A DNA stretch of 64,000 nt from Pirellulales bacterium (GTDB taxonomy: Bacteria > Planctomycetota > Planctomycetia > Pirellulales > JAEUIK01). The notes below the pieces were generated by a model that had not been told where the DNA came from, ran no database searches, and saw only the letters and a program-made list of their open reading frames with translations. The position numbers and the translations under genes were made by a program. This document shows positions 18,037 through 26,401 of this stretch, piece after piece (within the stretch, counting starts at the first letter, position 1; every line of letters starts with the position of its first letter). The DNA is taken from contig JAIBBZ010000001.1 in assembly GCA_019694435.1 (NCBI GenBank), forward strand, positions 124,001 through 188,000, in the 5' to 3' direction.

Positions 18037-18065
18037 TTGACATCGCCGGGAACACTATCTATACA
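18037..18065 (+). promoter_or_regulatory. Near-consensus sigma-70 promoter of the XRE regulator
   Basis: TTGACA (18037-18042) is followed after 17 bp by TATACA (18060-18065). This is the best promoter match in the window and would start transcription near 18072, giving a leader of about 34 nt. It also shows that the downstream gene cannot start at the earlier in-frame ATG at 18037, which overlaps the -35 box. Confidence 0.75.
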
Positions 18066-18105
18066 TGTGTTCATTATCCTGAACCAGAGCCCCCCGGCTC
18101 CCTCC

Positions 18106-18672
18106 ATGCTCATGTTTGCCGGCGAGCATCGACCGAACGTCGCGGCCAATCTCCGCCGGCTGATGGCGCGCCTCAACCTCACGAATCTCGACGTGGCCCA
18201 GCGCTGCGGGCTCGATTTGCGTACGGTCAAATCGATCCTGGCCGGGCGCCGCCAACCGCATCCCCGCACATTGCATCGACTTGCGACGGGGCTCGAAGTC
18301 GACGCCGACGAGCTGTTTCAGACGCCGGCGCTGTTGGCCCGGCGCTACTTCGACCGCTGGACCAACCAGGCGGTCGACGACGTGATCGCGGCCGAACCGC
18401 AGTTGGTCGTGGGCTGGACGCCGGCCGACTTCGAAGAGCTCTATAGCCGATTTGGCACCGGGGGACCGCTGACACGCGACGGGGCGCGTCAGGCCATTCA
18501 ACTGGCCAACCAGAAGCGCAAGCTCCGCGAGAAGATCGACCTCGTGCTCGAAACCGACCAGGCCGACGTCCTCTGCGCCTTGGTCGAAACGCTCTACAAC
18601 AAGGTGCTGCTCTCGCCGGCTGGCGAGTTCGACGCTGGTGAGCCGCCTCCCGGCGAGGACGGCGCCGAATAG
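18106..18672 (+). CDS. XRE-family HTH transcriptional regulator
   Basis: The 188-residue protein has an N-terminal helix-turn-helix at about residues 14-68: NVAANLRRLMARLNLTNLDVAQRCGLDLRTVKSIL, followed by TLHRLATGLEVDADELF, the standard XRE/Cro arrangement. The C-terminal 110 residues are helical and have no recognised ligand domain. A near-consensus promoter 40 bp upstream fixes the start at the ATG 18106 or the in-frame ATG 18112. It is convergent with the last gene of the phage-like array, 18 bp between stops, so it could be a phage-type repressor at the array's edge or an unrelated host regulator. Confidence 0.85.
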   Translation: MLMFAGEHRPNVAANLRRLMARLNLTNLDVAQRCGLDLRTVKSILAGRRQPHPRTLHRLATGLEVDADELFQTPALLARRYFDRWTNQAVDDVIAAEPQLVVGWTPADFEELYSRFGTGGPLTRDGARQAIQLANQKRKLREKIDLVLETDQADVLCALVETLYNKVLLSPAGEFDAGEPPPGEDGAE

Positions 18673-18690
18673 CTGCGCACCGCGCATCGG

Positions 18691-20616
18691 TTATGCGCCG
18701 CCGCCGCGCCACTCGAGCCGGAAAGTGCCGTCGTCGTGCGCGGGCCGCTTGTCGGTCAGCCACGTGAGTTGCGCCGCGGGGAATCGTCGCGCGACCAGCT
18801 CGGCCAATCGCGACCGTCCGCCGTGATATTCGCCGACCATCGTCCCCACGCGTCCCCCGTCGCCCAGACTCGACAGCACGTCGGCTTCGCTCCCTTCACA
18901 GTCGAGTTTCACCAGGTCGACTTCGGACCAGCCGAGCCAGTCGAGCAGCGCGTCGAGCGACCAGACTTGCCGCACGGGATGCCCCGGGCCGGTCCCATTC
19001 GTCAAGCGCGCGTTGCTGGGGGCACGGCGCTCGTCCGGTTCGACCAGCCGCCACGGACCGCCCCCGCACGCCACGGCGGCCTCGAGCACCTGGGCGCGCC
19101 CGCCGAGGTTGCGCGCCAGCGCCGCTTGCGCCTCGGGATGCGGTTCGATACAAACGACTTCCGCGTCAGGAAAACGCTCCAGCAGCCGGGTCGTGAAGCT
19201 CCCGATGTGCGCGCCGACGTCGAGCACCCGCCGGATCGGTCCGCGCAGCTCGTCGAGCCGATACACGTCGTCGCGCCAGATCTCGGCCACGTTCGCCAGG
19301 TCGTCGTCCCGCGCGTCGGGGCGAATCCAATGACCGGCCTCGTACTCGAGCGTCGGCGGCGCCAGCCGCTCGACGATCGAACCGCGCGCGAGCAGCTCGC
19401 CGACCAGTTCCGGCAGCGCGACCCGCAGATGCCGTTCGGCCACGACGTAGCGATAATGTCGCCGAAAGAACTCGCGCCCCGCGTCGGCAGCGGCGCGCAA
19501 GGCGCTGGCATGCGTCCGTGGCACGACGTGAATCACGTGCTCGGCCGGTGGAAAATAGTGCAGCGGATGCAGCGGTCCGGCGCGCCAGGCGATCAACGTC
19601 GGAGTGCCCACTTGTTCGCCGGCCATCACGTGTCCCGGACCGCTGTCGATGCCCACGCACAGCCGCGCGCGATGGGCCAGCGCGGCGATGGTCGCCGCGT
19701 CGCCGTGGGTTGCAGACGGCCACAGCGGATGCCCCAAGCCGGGACCGAACACTTCGCGCCCGTCGATCAAGCGGCTGCGCTGCGGCGATTCAAAATCCAA
19801 TACCACCGGCATGCAACCCGCTGCCCGCGCTCGACGGCACACCTCGGCCACGATCCGCTCGTCGAGGTTCTTGGCCTGTTGCACGGTGCGCCCTTGGTAA
19901 TGGATCAGCACCACGCCCGCATGCGCCGGCAGCGCGCGATAGTAGGCATCGACCCGGGCCAGCTCGGCGCGGCCAAACGGCGTCCAATAGCCGCATTGCT
20001 CCAATCGCGGCACAATTCCGAACGTCTCGCGCAGGCAGCGCTCGGCCTTCGTGCTGGGAGCATCGGCATAACACCGATCGGGCTCGAGAAACGGCAGCCA
20101 CACGTCGAGATCGTAGTCGAGCGCCAGGCCACGGCCGGCCAATTCCGCGTGGCTGTCGGCATGCACATGCGGCAACTCTCCTTCGAACGCGTGGCGCACC
20201 AGCCCGCGATAGAGCGACGCCCAACCCGGCTTGACCAGCACGTCGACGTCCCAATCGGGCTGCAACAGGCGCAAGTGCCGTAAGACGACGGTCAATTGCA
20301 CGGCGTCACCGAAGCCGTGCGCAAAGCGCAGCAACAGCCGCGGACGGCGCTGCCAACCGAGCCACCGCGCGACCGGCTGCGCCAGGCGCGCCACCGCGTC
20401 GCCCGTACCTGGCAGCAGGCGATTCAACCATTGCCGTCGCGCTGCGCAGGGCGCACAGTTCGCCGGCAGGGCGAGCCGGAGCTTTGCCGGGCAAGGGCCC
20501 GGATGAATTCGCCCGACCGGATGCGGCGTCACGCCGCCGTGACCGCAGTCGGGACAGCGCCAGCGGTTTCGTCCATCGGGCAACCGCTCGACAAGTTCGA
20601 TACGGCAGACATCCAT
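18691..20616 (-). CDS. Fusion of Cys-rich segment, GT9 glycosyltransferase and FkbM methyltransferase
   Basis: The 641-residue protein has three parts. Residues 1-70 contain Cys4, 21, 24, 42, 54 and 57 in CPDCGH, GPCPAKLRL and CAPCAARRQWLNRLLPG; the last block resembles a small Cys protein often encoded in phage structural clusters. Residues about 90-390 resemble ADP-heptose transferase-type GT9 (LRFAHGFGDAVQLTVVLRHL; later CVGIDSGPGHVMAGEQVGTPT). Residues 464-620 are an FkbM methyltransferase (VLDVGAHIGSF, VCIEPHP, VDLVKLDCEGSE). Its ATG lies 2 nt after the stop of a phage structural gene, implying translational coupling. I infer glycan synthesis and O-methylation linked to the virion or to host surface change. 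Confidence 0.8.
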   Translation of the reverse strand: MDVCRIELVERLPDGRNRWRCPDCGHGGVTPHPVGRIHPGPCPAKLRLALPANCAPCAARRQWLNRLLPGTGDAVARLAQPVARWLGWQRRPRLLLRFAHGFGDAVQLTVVLRHLRLLQPDWDVDVLVKPGWASLYRGLVRHAFEGELPHVHADSHAELAGRGLALDYDLDVWLPFLEPDRCYADAPSTKAERCLRETFGIVPRLEQCGYWTPFGRAELARVDAYYRALPAHAGVVLIHYQGRTVQQAKNLDERIVAEVCRRARAAGCMPVVLDFESPQRSRLIDGREVFGPGLGHPLWPSATHGDAATIAALAHRARLCVGIDSGPGHVMAGEQVGTPTLIAWRAGPLHPLHYFPPAEHVIHVVPRTHASALRAAADAGREFFRRHYRYVVAERHLRVALPELVGELLARGSIVERLAPPTLEYEAGHWIRPDARDDDLANVAEIWRDDVYRLDELRGPIRRVLDVGAHIGSFTTRLLERFPDAEVVCIEPHPEAQAALARNLGGRAQVLEAAVACGGGPWRLVEPDERRAPSNARLTNGTGPGHPVRQVWSLDALLDWLGWSEVDLVKLDCEGSEADVLSSLGDGGRVGTMVGEYHGGRSRLAELVARRFPAAQLTWLTDKRPAHDDGTFRLEWRGGGA

Positions 20617-20618
20617 CG

Positions 20619-21164
20619 TCAAATCACCGTCACCGTGGCCCGCGCAGATCGAAAATCGAAGAAGATTGGCGACAGCCAGGTGACCCCGACCGTGAAATCG
20701 TCGAACACCAGGCCGTCGAGCACCGCGAAGCAATCGGGCGGATGCAGGGGATCGGCCGGCCCGACAGGGAGCAATTGCTCCACGACGCGAACCTGCCGAT
20801 CGAACGAGGCGCTGACCGCCGACATCGACAGCCTGAAGAGATAGAAACCACCTTCGTTTCTCAGCTCGAGGAGGATCGCCAGCGGATTGCAAGGCAGCTG
20901 GTCGTTGAGACTGATGATGTACGACCAGGAGCATGACGTTCCGCGCACGGACAACACCCAGGTCTGGTTCCAGGCCTCCTCGTTGCGGCAACCGAGAAAA
21001 TGATCACCTTGCTCGACGCCCTCGAGGACCAACTGCAAATGCGTCGGCGCGCGGCGGTCCACGCACAGATTGCACAGCACCGAGGGCCTGCTCGAACCGA
21101 CCGAGCCGGGCATGCTCGAAGTGCTGCCCGCCGTCTGACAACAACAGGGATATCCCCCGGCCAC
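20619..21164 (-). CDS. Phage-module protein with an N-terminal Cys cluster
   Basis: The 181-residue product begins MAGGYPCCCQ, a triple-Cys start that I have seen in small proteins of planctomycete phage-like clusters, then LCNLCVD and a beta-rich body (LQLVLEGV, TWVLSVRGTSCSWSYIISL). It has no signal peptide or membrane helix. The gene follows the 123-residue protein by 25 bp and is coupled to the glycosyltransferase gene downstream. A tail or tail-fibre component is the simplest guess given position, but no motif proves it. The beta-rich body and lack of catalytic residues fit a structural role. Confidence 0.55.
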   Translation of the reverse strand: MAGGYPCCCQTAGSTSSMPGSVGSSRPSVLCNLCVDRRAPTHLQLVLEGVEQGDHFLGCRNEEAWNQTWVLSVRGTSCSWSYIISLNDQLPCNPLAILLELRNEGGFYLFRLSMSAVSASFDRQVRVVEQLLPVGPADPLHPPDCFAVLDGLVFDDFTVGVTWLSPIFFDFRSARATVTVI

Positions 21165-21189
21165 CTTCCTCCTCCACCGCGGCTTCGAC

Positions 21190-21561
21190 TCAGCCGCATT
21201 CCAGTTGCACGACTTCCCATCGCCCCGAGCGCGGGCTGAAATAGCACCAGCAGCGATCGCCCAGGCCGCCGCTCTTGTCGCCCAGCGAGTCGTAAACCTC
21301 GGTCGTCGGGCCCGACGCCGCGGTCCAACTCGTGCCTTGAAAGACGAGCCGCCGGGCCGTCGCCTGACTGCCGGCCGCCAGCGACGCGGTCAATTCGAAC
21401 AGCGCCAACGTTTCGACGGCCACCGGCGCCAGCCGCAGCCCGGCCGCATCGTGTCCGGCGACCGTGTTTGCGCCGCCGACGATCTTGCGCAGCCAGGCCA
21501 GTTCGCGGGTCACCGCGGCGGCCCAATCACGCGACAACGGTGTGCTCGTGTCGATGCTCAT
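21190..21561 (-). CDS. Phage-module hypothetical protein (123 residues)
   Basis: The frame encodes an N-terminal helix (LSRDWAAAVTRELAWLRKIVGG) and a beta-rich C-terminal part ending CWCYFSPRSGRWEVVQLECG. No family is recognised. The start at 21561 was chosen over a position 16 codons upstream because that extension overlaps the preceding gene's end and has no ribosome site. The tight co-directional spacing with neighbours at 21596 and 21164 puts it in the same tail-side operon. A small tail or tail-tip-associated protein is likely, but only by position. Confidence 0.5.
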   Translation of the reverse strand: MSIDTSTPLSRDWAAAVTRELAWLRKIVGGANTVAGHDAAGLRLAPVAVETLALFELTASLAAGSQATARRLVFQGTSWTAASGPTTEVYDSLGDKSGGLGDRCWCYFSPRSGRWEVVQLECG

Positions 21562-21595
21562 CCGCTCCACCTCGCTCGAAGTCGCGTGGTCCGCT

Positions 21596-22456
21596 TCAGC
21601 CGAAGGCAAACAGGCCGTCGAAATCTCCCGTCGCGTACAAGCGCCGATTGCCGTCGTCGACCACCCGCAGCCAATGCTCGCCCCCGAATGCGGCGCCGCG
21701 CCAACGATGGTTCCAACCGAGCTTGGTTGTCCCGTTGGCCGTCGACGTCACGGTCCGGGCCTTGAAGAAATAATCGAGGCGCCACAAGCCCGTATCGATG
21801 AACTGAAAATCGCGCCGCACGCGGGCGCCGAGAAATATCAAGGTCTCGGCCGGGTAGCCGACAAAGGTCGACGCGTTGAGCTTGCCGCGCAGGTCGACAA
21901 TCGCCGACCAGGGCGGCGACGGCACGCGCTGCCAGCTCAGCCGCAATTCATCGGTCGGTACCAGGATCGGCAGTGCCGTGTCGTCGTCGACCATGGGCGA
22001 GCCGGCGACGTCCCAGCGAAAATGCCGCGCTTCGGCACGCTCCAATTCGCTCGACAGGTCCGCCTGAAACAACAAGATCGTTCCGCTCGGCACGTTCGGC
22101 AGGTCGTTGCGCCCGCCGGTCAGCGACCACAGCGGCTCGTAAGTCACCGTCACCCGCGCACCCGACGGATACGAGTTCAGGCCCGTGGTCGAAGTCAACA
22201 CGGCTGGGCCGACCGGATGGCCCGGGTCGAACGGCTCGATCCGCACGTCGGTCGCGACGGCCCCTGAAACGCCCGGAAACGGCGCCGGCGGCGTGTACAC
22301 GAACGTCGCTCCGACCAGCCGGTAGCTGCCCCACAACTCCGCGACCAACGCAGGCCAGTCGTTCCATGCAATCCGCAACACGCGCGTGGCCGTAAAACCA
22401 TCGAGCGTCTGCCGCATGGTGGGCGAACCTTCGAGCTCTTCGACGGCAACCGGCAT
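21596..22456 (-). CDS. Phage-module hypothetical protein (286 residues), probably structural
   Basis: The protein is beta-rich, with no signal peptide, membrane segment or catalytic motif. It contains repeated strand-like segments (RVTVTYEPLWSLTGG, LRLSWQRVPSPPWSAIVDLRGKLN, TLIFLGARVRRDFQFIDTGLWRLDYFFK). It follows the tail-tube-like gene by 33 bp and precedes the 123-residue gene by 34 bp. By position it could be a tail or tail-tip protein. Absence of long coiled coils argues against it being the tape measure. I do not recognise a family. Confidence 0.55.
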   Translation of the reverse strand: MPVAVEELEGSPTMRQTLDGFTATRVLRIAWNDWPALVAELWGSYRLVGATFVYTPPAPFPGVSGAVATDVRIEPFDPGHPVGPAVLTSTTGLNSYPSGARVTVTYEPLWSLTGGRNDLPNVPSGTILLFQADLSSELERAEARHFRWDVAGSPMVDDDTALPILVPTDELRLSWQRVPSPPWSAIVDLRGKLNASTFVGYPAETLIFLGARVRRDFQFIDTGLWRLDYFFKARTVTSTANGTTKLGWNHRWRGAAFGGEHWLRVVDDGNRRLYATGDFDGLFAFG

Positions 22457-22489
22457 CGTGCAACCTTTCTCGTTTCCCGGGGTTTTGCG

Positions 22490-22876
22490 TCAGGTCCAAT
22501 TCGGCTCGGTCCACGCACCGTCGCTGGTGAATTCGGCCTCCCAGCCGGTCACCTCGTCGCGCTCGACGTCGACCACCAGCCGCAGGGCGTCGATCACCGC
22601 CGGCACCTGGTAGTAGTGTGTGGGCGAAAGATGCAGCCGCAGCACGACGGTGTCTCCTTCGGCAAACGCCTCATGAATCGCGGCGCCGCGGTCGAGCTTG
22701 CCTTGCAGCTTGCCCTGGCCGTGGCGGGCCCCGCTCGTGCGCCGGCGAAAGCCCGCCGTGGCGCTGCTGGCATACGTCTTGCCTTCGGCGCGCGTCATGA
22801 AGTGCCAGCCGCTGACATCGGCCACGGTCGCGCCGCCCACCAGCACCTTGCCGTCTCGGCCCGAGAGCAAAGCCAT
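22490..22876 (-). CDS. Tail tube-like protein
   Basis: The 128-residue protein opens MALLSGRDGKVLVGGATVADVSGWHF, a pattern typical of small phage tail tube or tail-sheath-related proteins, and then has a beta-rich body with QGKLQGKLDRGAAIHEAFAEGDTVVLRLHL and VTGWEAEF near the end. The size and the strand-loop-strand pattern fit the siphovirus tail tube (gpV-like) fold. The ATG at 22876 is the first that gives this pattern; the frame continues upstream but overlaps no supported start. Tail assembly by polymerisation is inferred, not seen. Confidence 0.55.
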   Translation of the reverse strand: MALLSGRDGKVLVGGATVADVSGWHFMTRAEGKTYASSATAGFRRRTSGARHGQGKLQGKLDRGAAIHEAFAEGDTVVLRLHLSPTHYYQVPAVIDALRLVVDVERDEVTGWEAEFTSDGAWTEPNWT

Positions 22877-22938
22877 GGCTGCCCACCTCCCTGGAATCAC
22901 GCACCCGCAAGCCAGCCCGACGCCACCGCGCGACGGGA

Positions 22939-23451
22939 CTACACACCCAGCACCACCACGCGATACGCGATCGGCCCGGCCGTCGCGTTGGCAATGCGCA
23001 ACACGTCGGCCGCGCCGGCGGCGACCGCCCACCCCGTCGACGGATGAGCCATCAACAACGGCGCCCCGGCGGGCAGCACGACCTGCGCCGTGGAACTGCC
23101 GTTCCACGGTGCCGTGAACGGATCGCTCGCGGCGCCGCCTACCAGCAAATCGTCGCCCGCCGCCGTTGCCAAATTGACCAGCAGCAGCGCCTTGACCGCC
23201 GCCAAGACCTGCGCCGCCGCCGCGCCGAACATCGTGGTTGCCAGGTTGCTCAGCACCAGGTCATCGTGCGCCCCGGCGGCAATCGTGCGCTCGTCGTGCC
23301 AGAGCTTCTCCACCTGGCCGGCACCGGTGCCGTGGGCCATCGTCATCGCAAACTCCAGCCGCGCCGCGTCGATCACCGTCGACAGCGACTGCATGTCTTG
23401 CAGCGCCCAATCGATACTGGCCCGCAGCTCGGCCGTCAGCGAGTTGCTCAT
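22939..23451 (-). CDS. Phage-module hypothetical protein (170 residues)
   Basis: An N-terminal helical half (LRASIDWALQDMQSLSTVIDAARLEFAM) is followed by a Gly/Ala-rich part with VLPAGAPLLMAHPSTGWAVAAGAADVLRIANATAGPIAYRVVVLGV, which resembles beta-sandwich ends of head-decoration or fibre proteins. No signal peptide is present. It lies between the tail-completion-like gene (25 bp upstream) and the tail-tube-like gene. Position suggests a structural neck or tail protein. No specific family is recognised. Confidence 0.5.
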   Translation of the reverse strand: MSNSLTAELRASIDWALQDMQSLSTVIDAARLEFAMTMAHGTGAGQVEKLWHDERTIAAGAHDDLVLSNLATTMFGAAAAQVLAAVKALLLVNLATAAGDDLLVGGAASDPFTAPWNGSSTAQVVLPAGAPLLMAHPSTGWAVAAGAADVLRIANATAGPIAYRVVVLGV

Positions 23452-23476
23452 GGTTGGTTCCTTGCGTTCGTCTGGT

Positions 23477-23872
23477 TCACGTCGCCGCGGGCACCTGCAG
23501 CCGGACTCGCCAGCGTGTCACGCCACGCCAGCGCGCATGATCGGCCGGTTCGATCCAAGCCTCGGTCAGCAGAAACCGCACGCTGGCGTCGCCCGTCGCG
23601 AGTTCCACGCCGTCGAAGGCCGCCTGGCTCGCCGCCAGCACCGCTGCGCACGCGTCGTAGCGGTCGCCCCACGCGATCAGCTCCCACTGCGTCGTATCGA
23701 TGCGATGATTGGTCGTCGTCGCCGGCGGTTGCGCACCGGACGGTCGCAGCACGACGTACGGTAGCGCCGGTATGCCGGCCGCTTGGGCCGTAAACACCCG
23801 CTCGGCCGGCACCAGCGACGTTAGCTCGGCCGTCACCGCCCACTGGGCCTGGATCACGCTCGCCACGATCAC
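23477..23872 (-). CDS. Tail completion/terminator-like protein (DUF3168-type guess)
   Basis: The 131-residue protein has the length and general pattern of small phage tail-completion proteins: an N-terminal helix (MIVASVIQAQWAVTAELTSLV), a PALPYVVLRP segment and a central ELIAWGDRYDACAAVLAASQAAFDGV. Many DUF3168 or gpU-like proteins share the layout helix, then PYVVL/F, then a strand pair. Its ATG overlaps the stop of the upstream gene (ATGA at 23869-23872), so the two are translationally coupled. Assignment is by shape and position and could be wrong. Confidence 0.5.
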   Translation of the reverse strand: MIVASVIQAQWAVTAELTSLVPAERVFTAQAAGIPALPYVVLRPSGAQPPATTTNHRIDTTQWELIAWGDRYDACAAVLAASQAAFDGVELATGDASVRFLLTEAWIEPADHARWRGVTRWRVRLQVPAAT

Positions 23873-24498
23873 CGGACTTCCTCCACTTCGAGCTCGGGCA
23901 GACGATCGAGGCGCTCGAGGCCGGCGACCTGCAGCACGCGCAGCGTGTGGCCCGCATACAGCACCCGGTCATCCACCTCGACCGGCAACCGCGCGCCCAG
24001 GTGCACGCGAATGGTGCGCAGGCCGGCGCGTTCGTTCTGATCGCTCGCGGCGCGTTGGTCGATCACTGTGACCCGGGCGGTCACCGCCGTGGCATACGTC
24101 GTATAAGTCGCCACCGGCGCGCCACAGGCGTCCGCCGCCCACTCGGGCCGTTGCAAGTCGATTTCGATTTCTTCGCCCTCGATCGACAGGGCCCGCGTCG
24201 AGCAACGCCACCGCGTGCTCAACGTTTGCAGCTCGACGGCCAGCACCGTCCACGTGGCGCCGCTGTCCTCGACGATCAGGCTGCCCAAGGGCGGTCGCTC
24301 GGCCACCAGCGCGACCGGCAGGTGCCAGACCACGTCTGCCTGGAGCACCTGGCCGGCGGTCGGCGCCGATTCTTGACGGGCAATCGGCCCCCGCAGCGCG
24401 CCCGCCACCGTCACCGGCTCGCTCGCGTCGCGCGGCCACAGTTCCACGGTCACCAGGCCGTCGAACGTCGCCTGATCTTCCCCCGGATCGAAGCTCAC
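23869..24498 (-). CDS. Phage-module hypothetical protein (209 residues), connector region
   Basis: The protein starts at a GTG (24498) that overlaps the stop of the 73-residue gene in a GTGA arrangement, and ends overlapping the next gene. The body is beta-rich (VTVELWPRDASEPVTVAGALRG, GSLIVEDSGATWTVLAVEL, VDDRVLYAGHTLRVLQVAGLERLDRLPELEVEEVR). The last part, with vDDRVLYaGhtLRV, is reminiscent of head-tail joining proteins. The extended frame upstream is a shadow of the neighbouring genes. I infer a head-tail connector. Confidence 0.5.
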   Translation of the reverse strand: MSFDPGEDQATFDGLVTVELWPRDASEPVTVAGALRGPIARQESAPTAGQVLQADVVWHLPVALVAERPPLGSLIVEDSGATWTVLAVELQTLSTRWRCSTRALSIEGEEIEIDLQRPEWAADACGAPVATYTTYATAVTARVTVIDQRAASDQNERAGLRTIRVHLGARLPVEVDDRVLYAGHTLRVLQVAGLERLDRLPELEVEEVR

Positions 24499-24716
24499 GC
24501 GCTCTCTCCTCGTGTCTCGATCTCGAACGGCTCGGCTCCGGCCAGCTTTTCGTCGCACCACTCGACCGTCCGCCGCAATTGGTCCAGGTACGCGGCCCAC
24601 ATCACGGCCTGTCCATCAATCTTGTAGCTGGGCTTCGGCATTGCTGTAATCGCCGCGATCACGGCCAGCGTCTGGCTGCGGATCGCTGCAAGTTGTTCCG
24701 GATCGGTCGGTGGCAT
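24495..24716 (-). CDS. Small phage-module protein (73 residues)
   Basis: The short helical protein (PPTDPEQLAAIRSQTLAVIAAITAMPKPSYKIDGQ AVMWAAYLDQLRRT with an acidic tail) has no membrane segment. Its stop overlaps the GTG of the next gene, and the upstream LamG-domain gene ends 55 bp away. Size and position resemble small head-completion proteins, but no family can be assigned from sequence alone. Confidence 0.5.
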   Translation of the reverse strand: MPPTDPEQLAAIRSQTLAVIAAITAMPKPSYKIDGQAVMWAAYLDQLRRTVEWCDEKLAGAEPFEIETRGESA

Positions 24717-24771
24717 GTTGTTCCCTTCTCTTGCTTCTCGTTGAGCTGCGCCAGCGCGTCGCGCGTGGCGC

Positions 24772-26400
24772 CTACCCTGTTGCCAGCGCGATGCCCCACT
24801 TCGCCGCCAGATGCGCCCGCAGCTTGGCGCGATTCGCCTCGGGGTGGGCCACGTTGTACTTGACGACCTCGCCCAGGTAGCCGTCGAGCCAGAAACCCGG
24901 GTTGCTCAACGGTCCCATGCCGTCCATCGAGAAGATGTGTGTGTTGGTGACCGTCGTGCCTGCACGTCCATCGACGCTGGATTCCCACACGTCGGCGTCG
25001 CGCGTGAATTCGTAAATGTGCCAGGCCTCGCCCGCGACGGGCGCGCCCACCCCGTCTTCGGCTCCCAGAAACGGCAGCCCGGAGCCGGCCTCGGGATGCA
25101 CGACAAACCGTTCGTTGTTGCCGCCTAGATATCCGCTGCCCGTCTGCACGACGTACTGCGTACCGGTCAGGTAATGCGACCCGAACGCGACGTCGTTGTT
25201 CTTGGCCACGATGAACACGGTCAGTGCGGCGCCCTTGCACCACGAGAAAAAATTCAACTGGTCGTCCGCGCCGTCGAATTGCACGGCGGCCAGGCCATTC
25301 TTCGTGTTGGGTCGAAAGGCGGGGCGCGTCCCGTTGTTCGCTCCGGCCGTTGCGTCGCGCGCCAGCGCCGCCCCGCCCCGATGCTCGACCGCGCCGACCG
25401 GATCGCCGTCGTTCGCCACCGCCCCGGTTCTTTCGAGCTGCTGAAACAGCGCCGCCGCGACGCTGAAGTCGTAATGCGTGTGGCAGTGCGAAAGCTGCTG
25501 CGGCGCGAGCGCCTCGCCGCCGGCGAGCACCTTCGCCGTCGCGCCGCCGGAGCGCCCCGGTGAGGCCGACGCATACAGGGCCACCTGCACGTCGCTGAGC
25601 GACTGATTGCACAGCACCAGTTCGCCGAGGTTGCCGTGCCAGTAATTGCCGACGGTATTGCTCACGCTGCCGATGTGCAGATCATCGGTCGCCGGCGTGC
25701 CCGCCGCGGCCGGGCTGCCCGACACGCTGAACCCTTCCGGCGTCTTGCTGCCGATCTGGATCGTACCGGTGCTGCCGTTGCAGCGCACGACGATCAACTG
25801 CCAACCGTCGGTGACGCGCAGCGTGGCCGTCGTCGTCCGGTTCACCAGCGCCGTACCGGCCGTGCCCTTGAGCACCAACAAGGTCAGCGTGTTGCCACTG
25901 GCGTTACGCCCCAGGTAGAGCCCGAATTTGTCGGTGCCGCCGCCGCGCGCCGTATCGAGCAGCACCAGGTTCGTGCCGTCGCTGGCCACTTTCACCCAGG
26001 CCAGCAACGTGAACTGCGCCGTCGTGTGCACGTAGGCGAAGGCCTGCCGCGAGTTTTCGACCGTCAGGAAGTCGTTCACGCCGTCGAAGACCAGAAACGA
26101 CGCGCGCCCGCCGCCCGAGCCCAACAGCGGCTCGCGGCCCGCGTTGCCAGCCGTGGCGCGATGCGCATCGGGCCCTTGATCGTCGATCTGCCCGACCGTG
26201 TGCCCGTCGGTCGTGGCCCGCATCAACGGCGTGCCCACCAGGTTTTCCTGCCAGAGCGCGTCGGTCAGATGCGAGGGCAACCACAAGGTCACTCCCGACA
26301 ATTGCGTCGGCGTAAAGACCGGGGTCGCCGGACGGCTCGTCCATTGCGAACCGAACGACCCGGCTTCGCGCTGCGCACTGAGAAACCTGCTGCCCCGCAT
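24772..26400 (-). CDS. Double LamG/concanavalin-like domain protein
   Basis: The 542-residue protein contains two concanavalin A-like (LamG/LamGL) lectin folds. The first at about residues 80-285 includes FLVFDGVNDFLTVENSRQAF, FTLLAWVKVASDGTNLVLLDT, LHIGSVSNTVGNYWHGNLGELVLCNQSLSDVQV; the second at about 350-540 includes VQFDGADDQLNFFSWC, GTQYVVQTGS and NPGFWLDGYLGEVVKYN with an NRAKLRAHLAAKWGI ending. Such folds bind glycans or proteins and occur in fibre or receptor-binding proteins. It sits directly after a small capsid-side gene (1 nt between stop and ATG). No signal peptide is present, consistent with assembly into a particle. Confidence 0.75.
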   Translation of the reverse strand: MRGSRFLSAQREAGSFGSQWTSRPATPVFTPTQLSGVTLWLPSHLTDALWQENLVGTPLMRATTDGHTVGQIDDQGPDAHRATAGNAGREPLLGSGGGRASFLVFDGVNDFLTVENSRQAFAYVHTTAQFTLLAWVKVASDGTNLVLLDTARGGGTDKFGLYLGRNASGNTLTLLVLKGTAGTALVNRTTTATLRVTDGWQLIVVRCNGSTGTIQIGSKTPEGFSVSGSPAAAGTPATDDLHIGSVSNTVGNYWHGNLGELVLCNQSLSDVQVALYASASPGRSGGATAKVLAGGEALAPQQLSHCHTHYDFSVAAALFQQLERTGAVANDGDPVGAVEHRGGAALARDATAGANNGTRPAFRPNTKNGLAAVQFDGADDQLNFFSWCKGAALTVFIVAKNNDVAFGSHYLTGTQYVVQTGSGYLGGNNERFVVHPEAGSGLPFLGAEDGVGAPVAGEAWHIYEFTRDADVWESSVDGRAGTTVTNTHIFSMDGMGPLSNPGFWLDGYLGEVVKYNVAHPEANRAKLRAHLAAKWGIALATG

Positions 26401-26401
26401 G

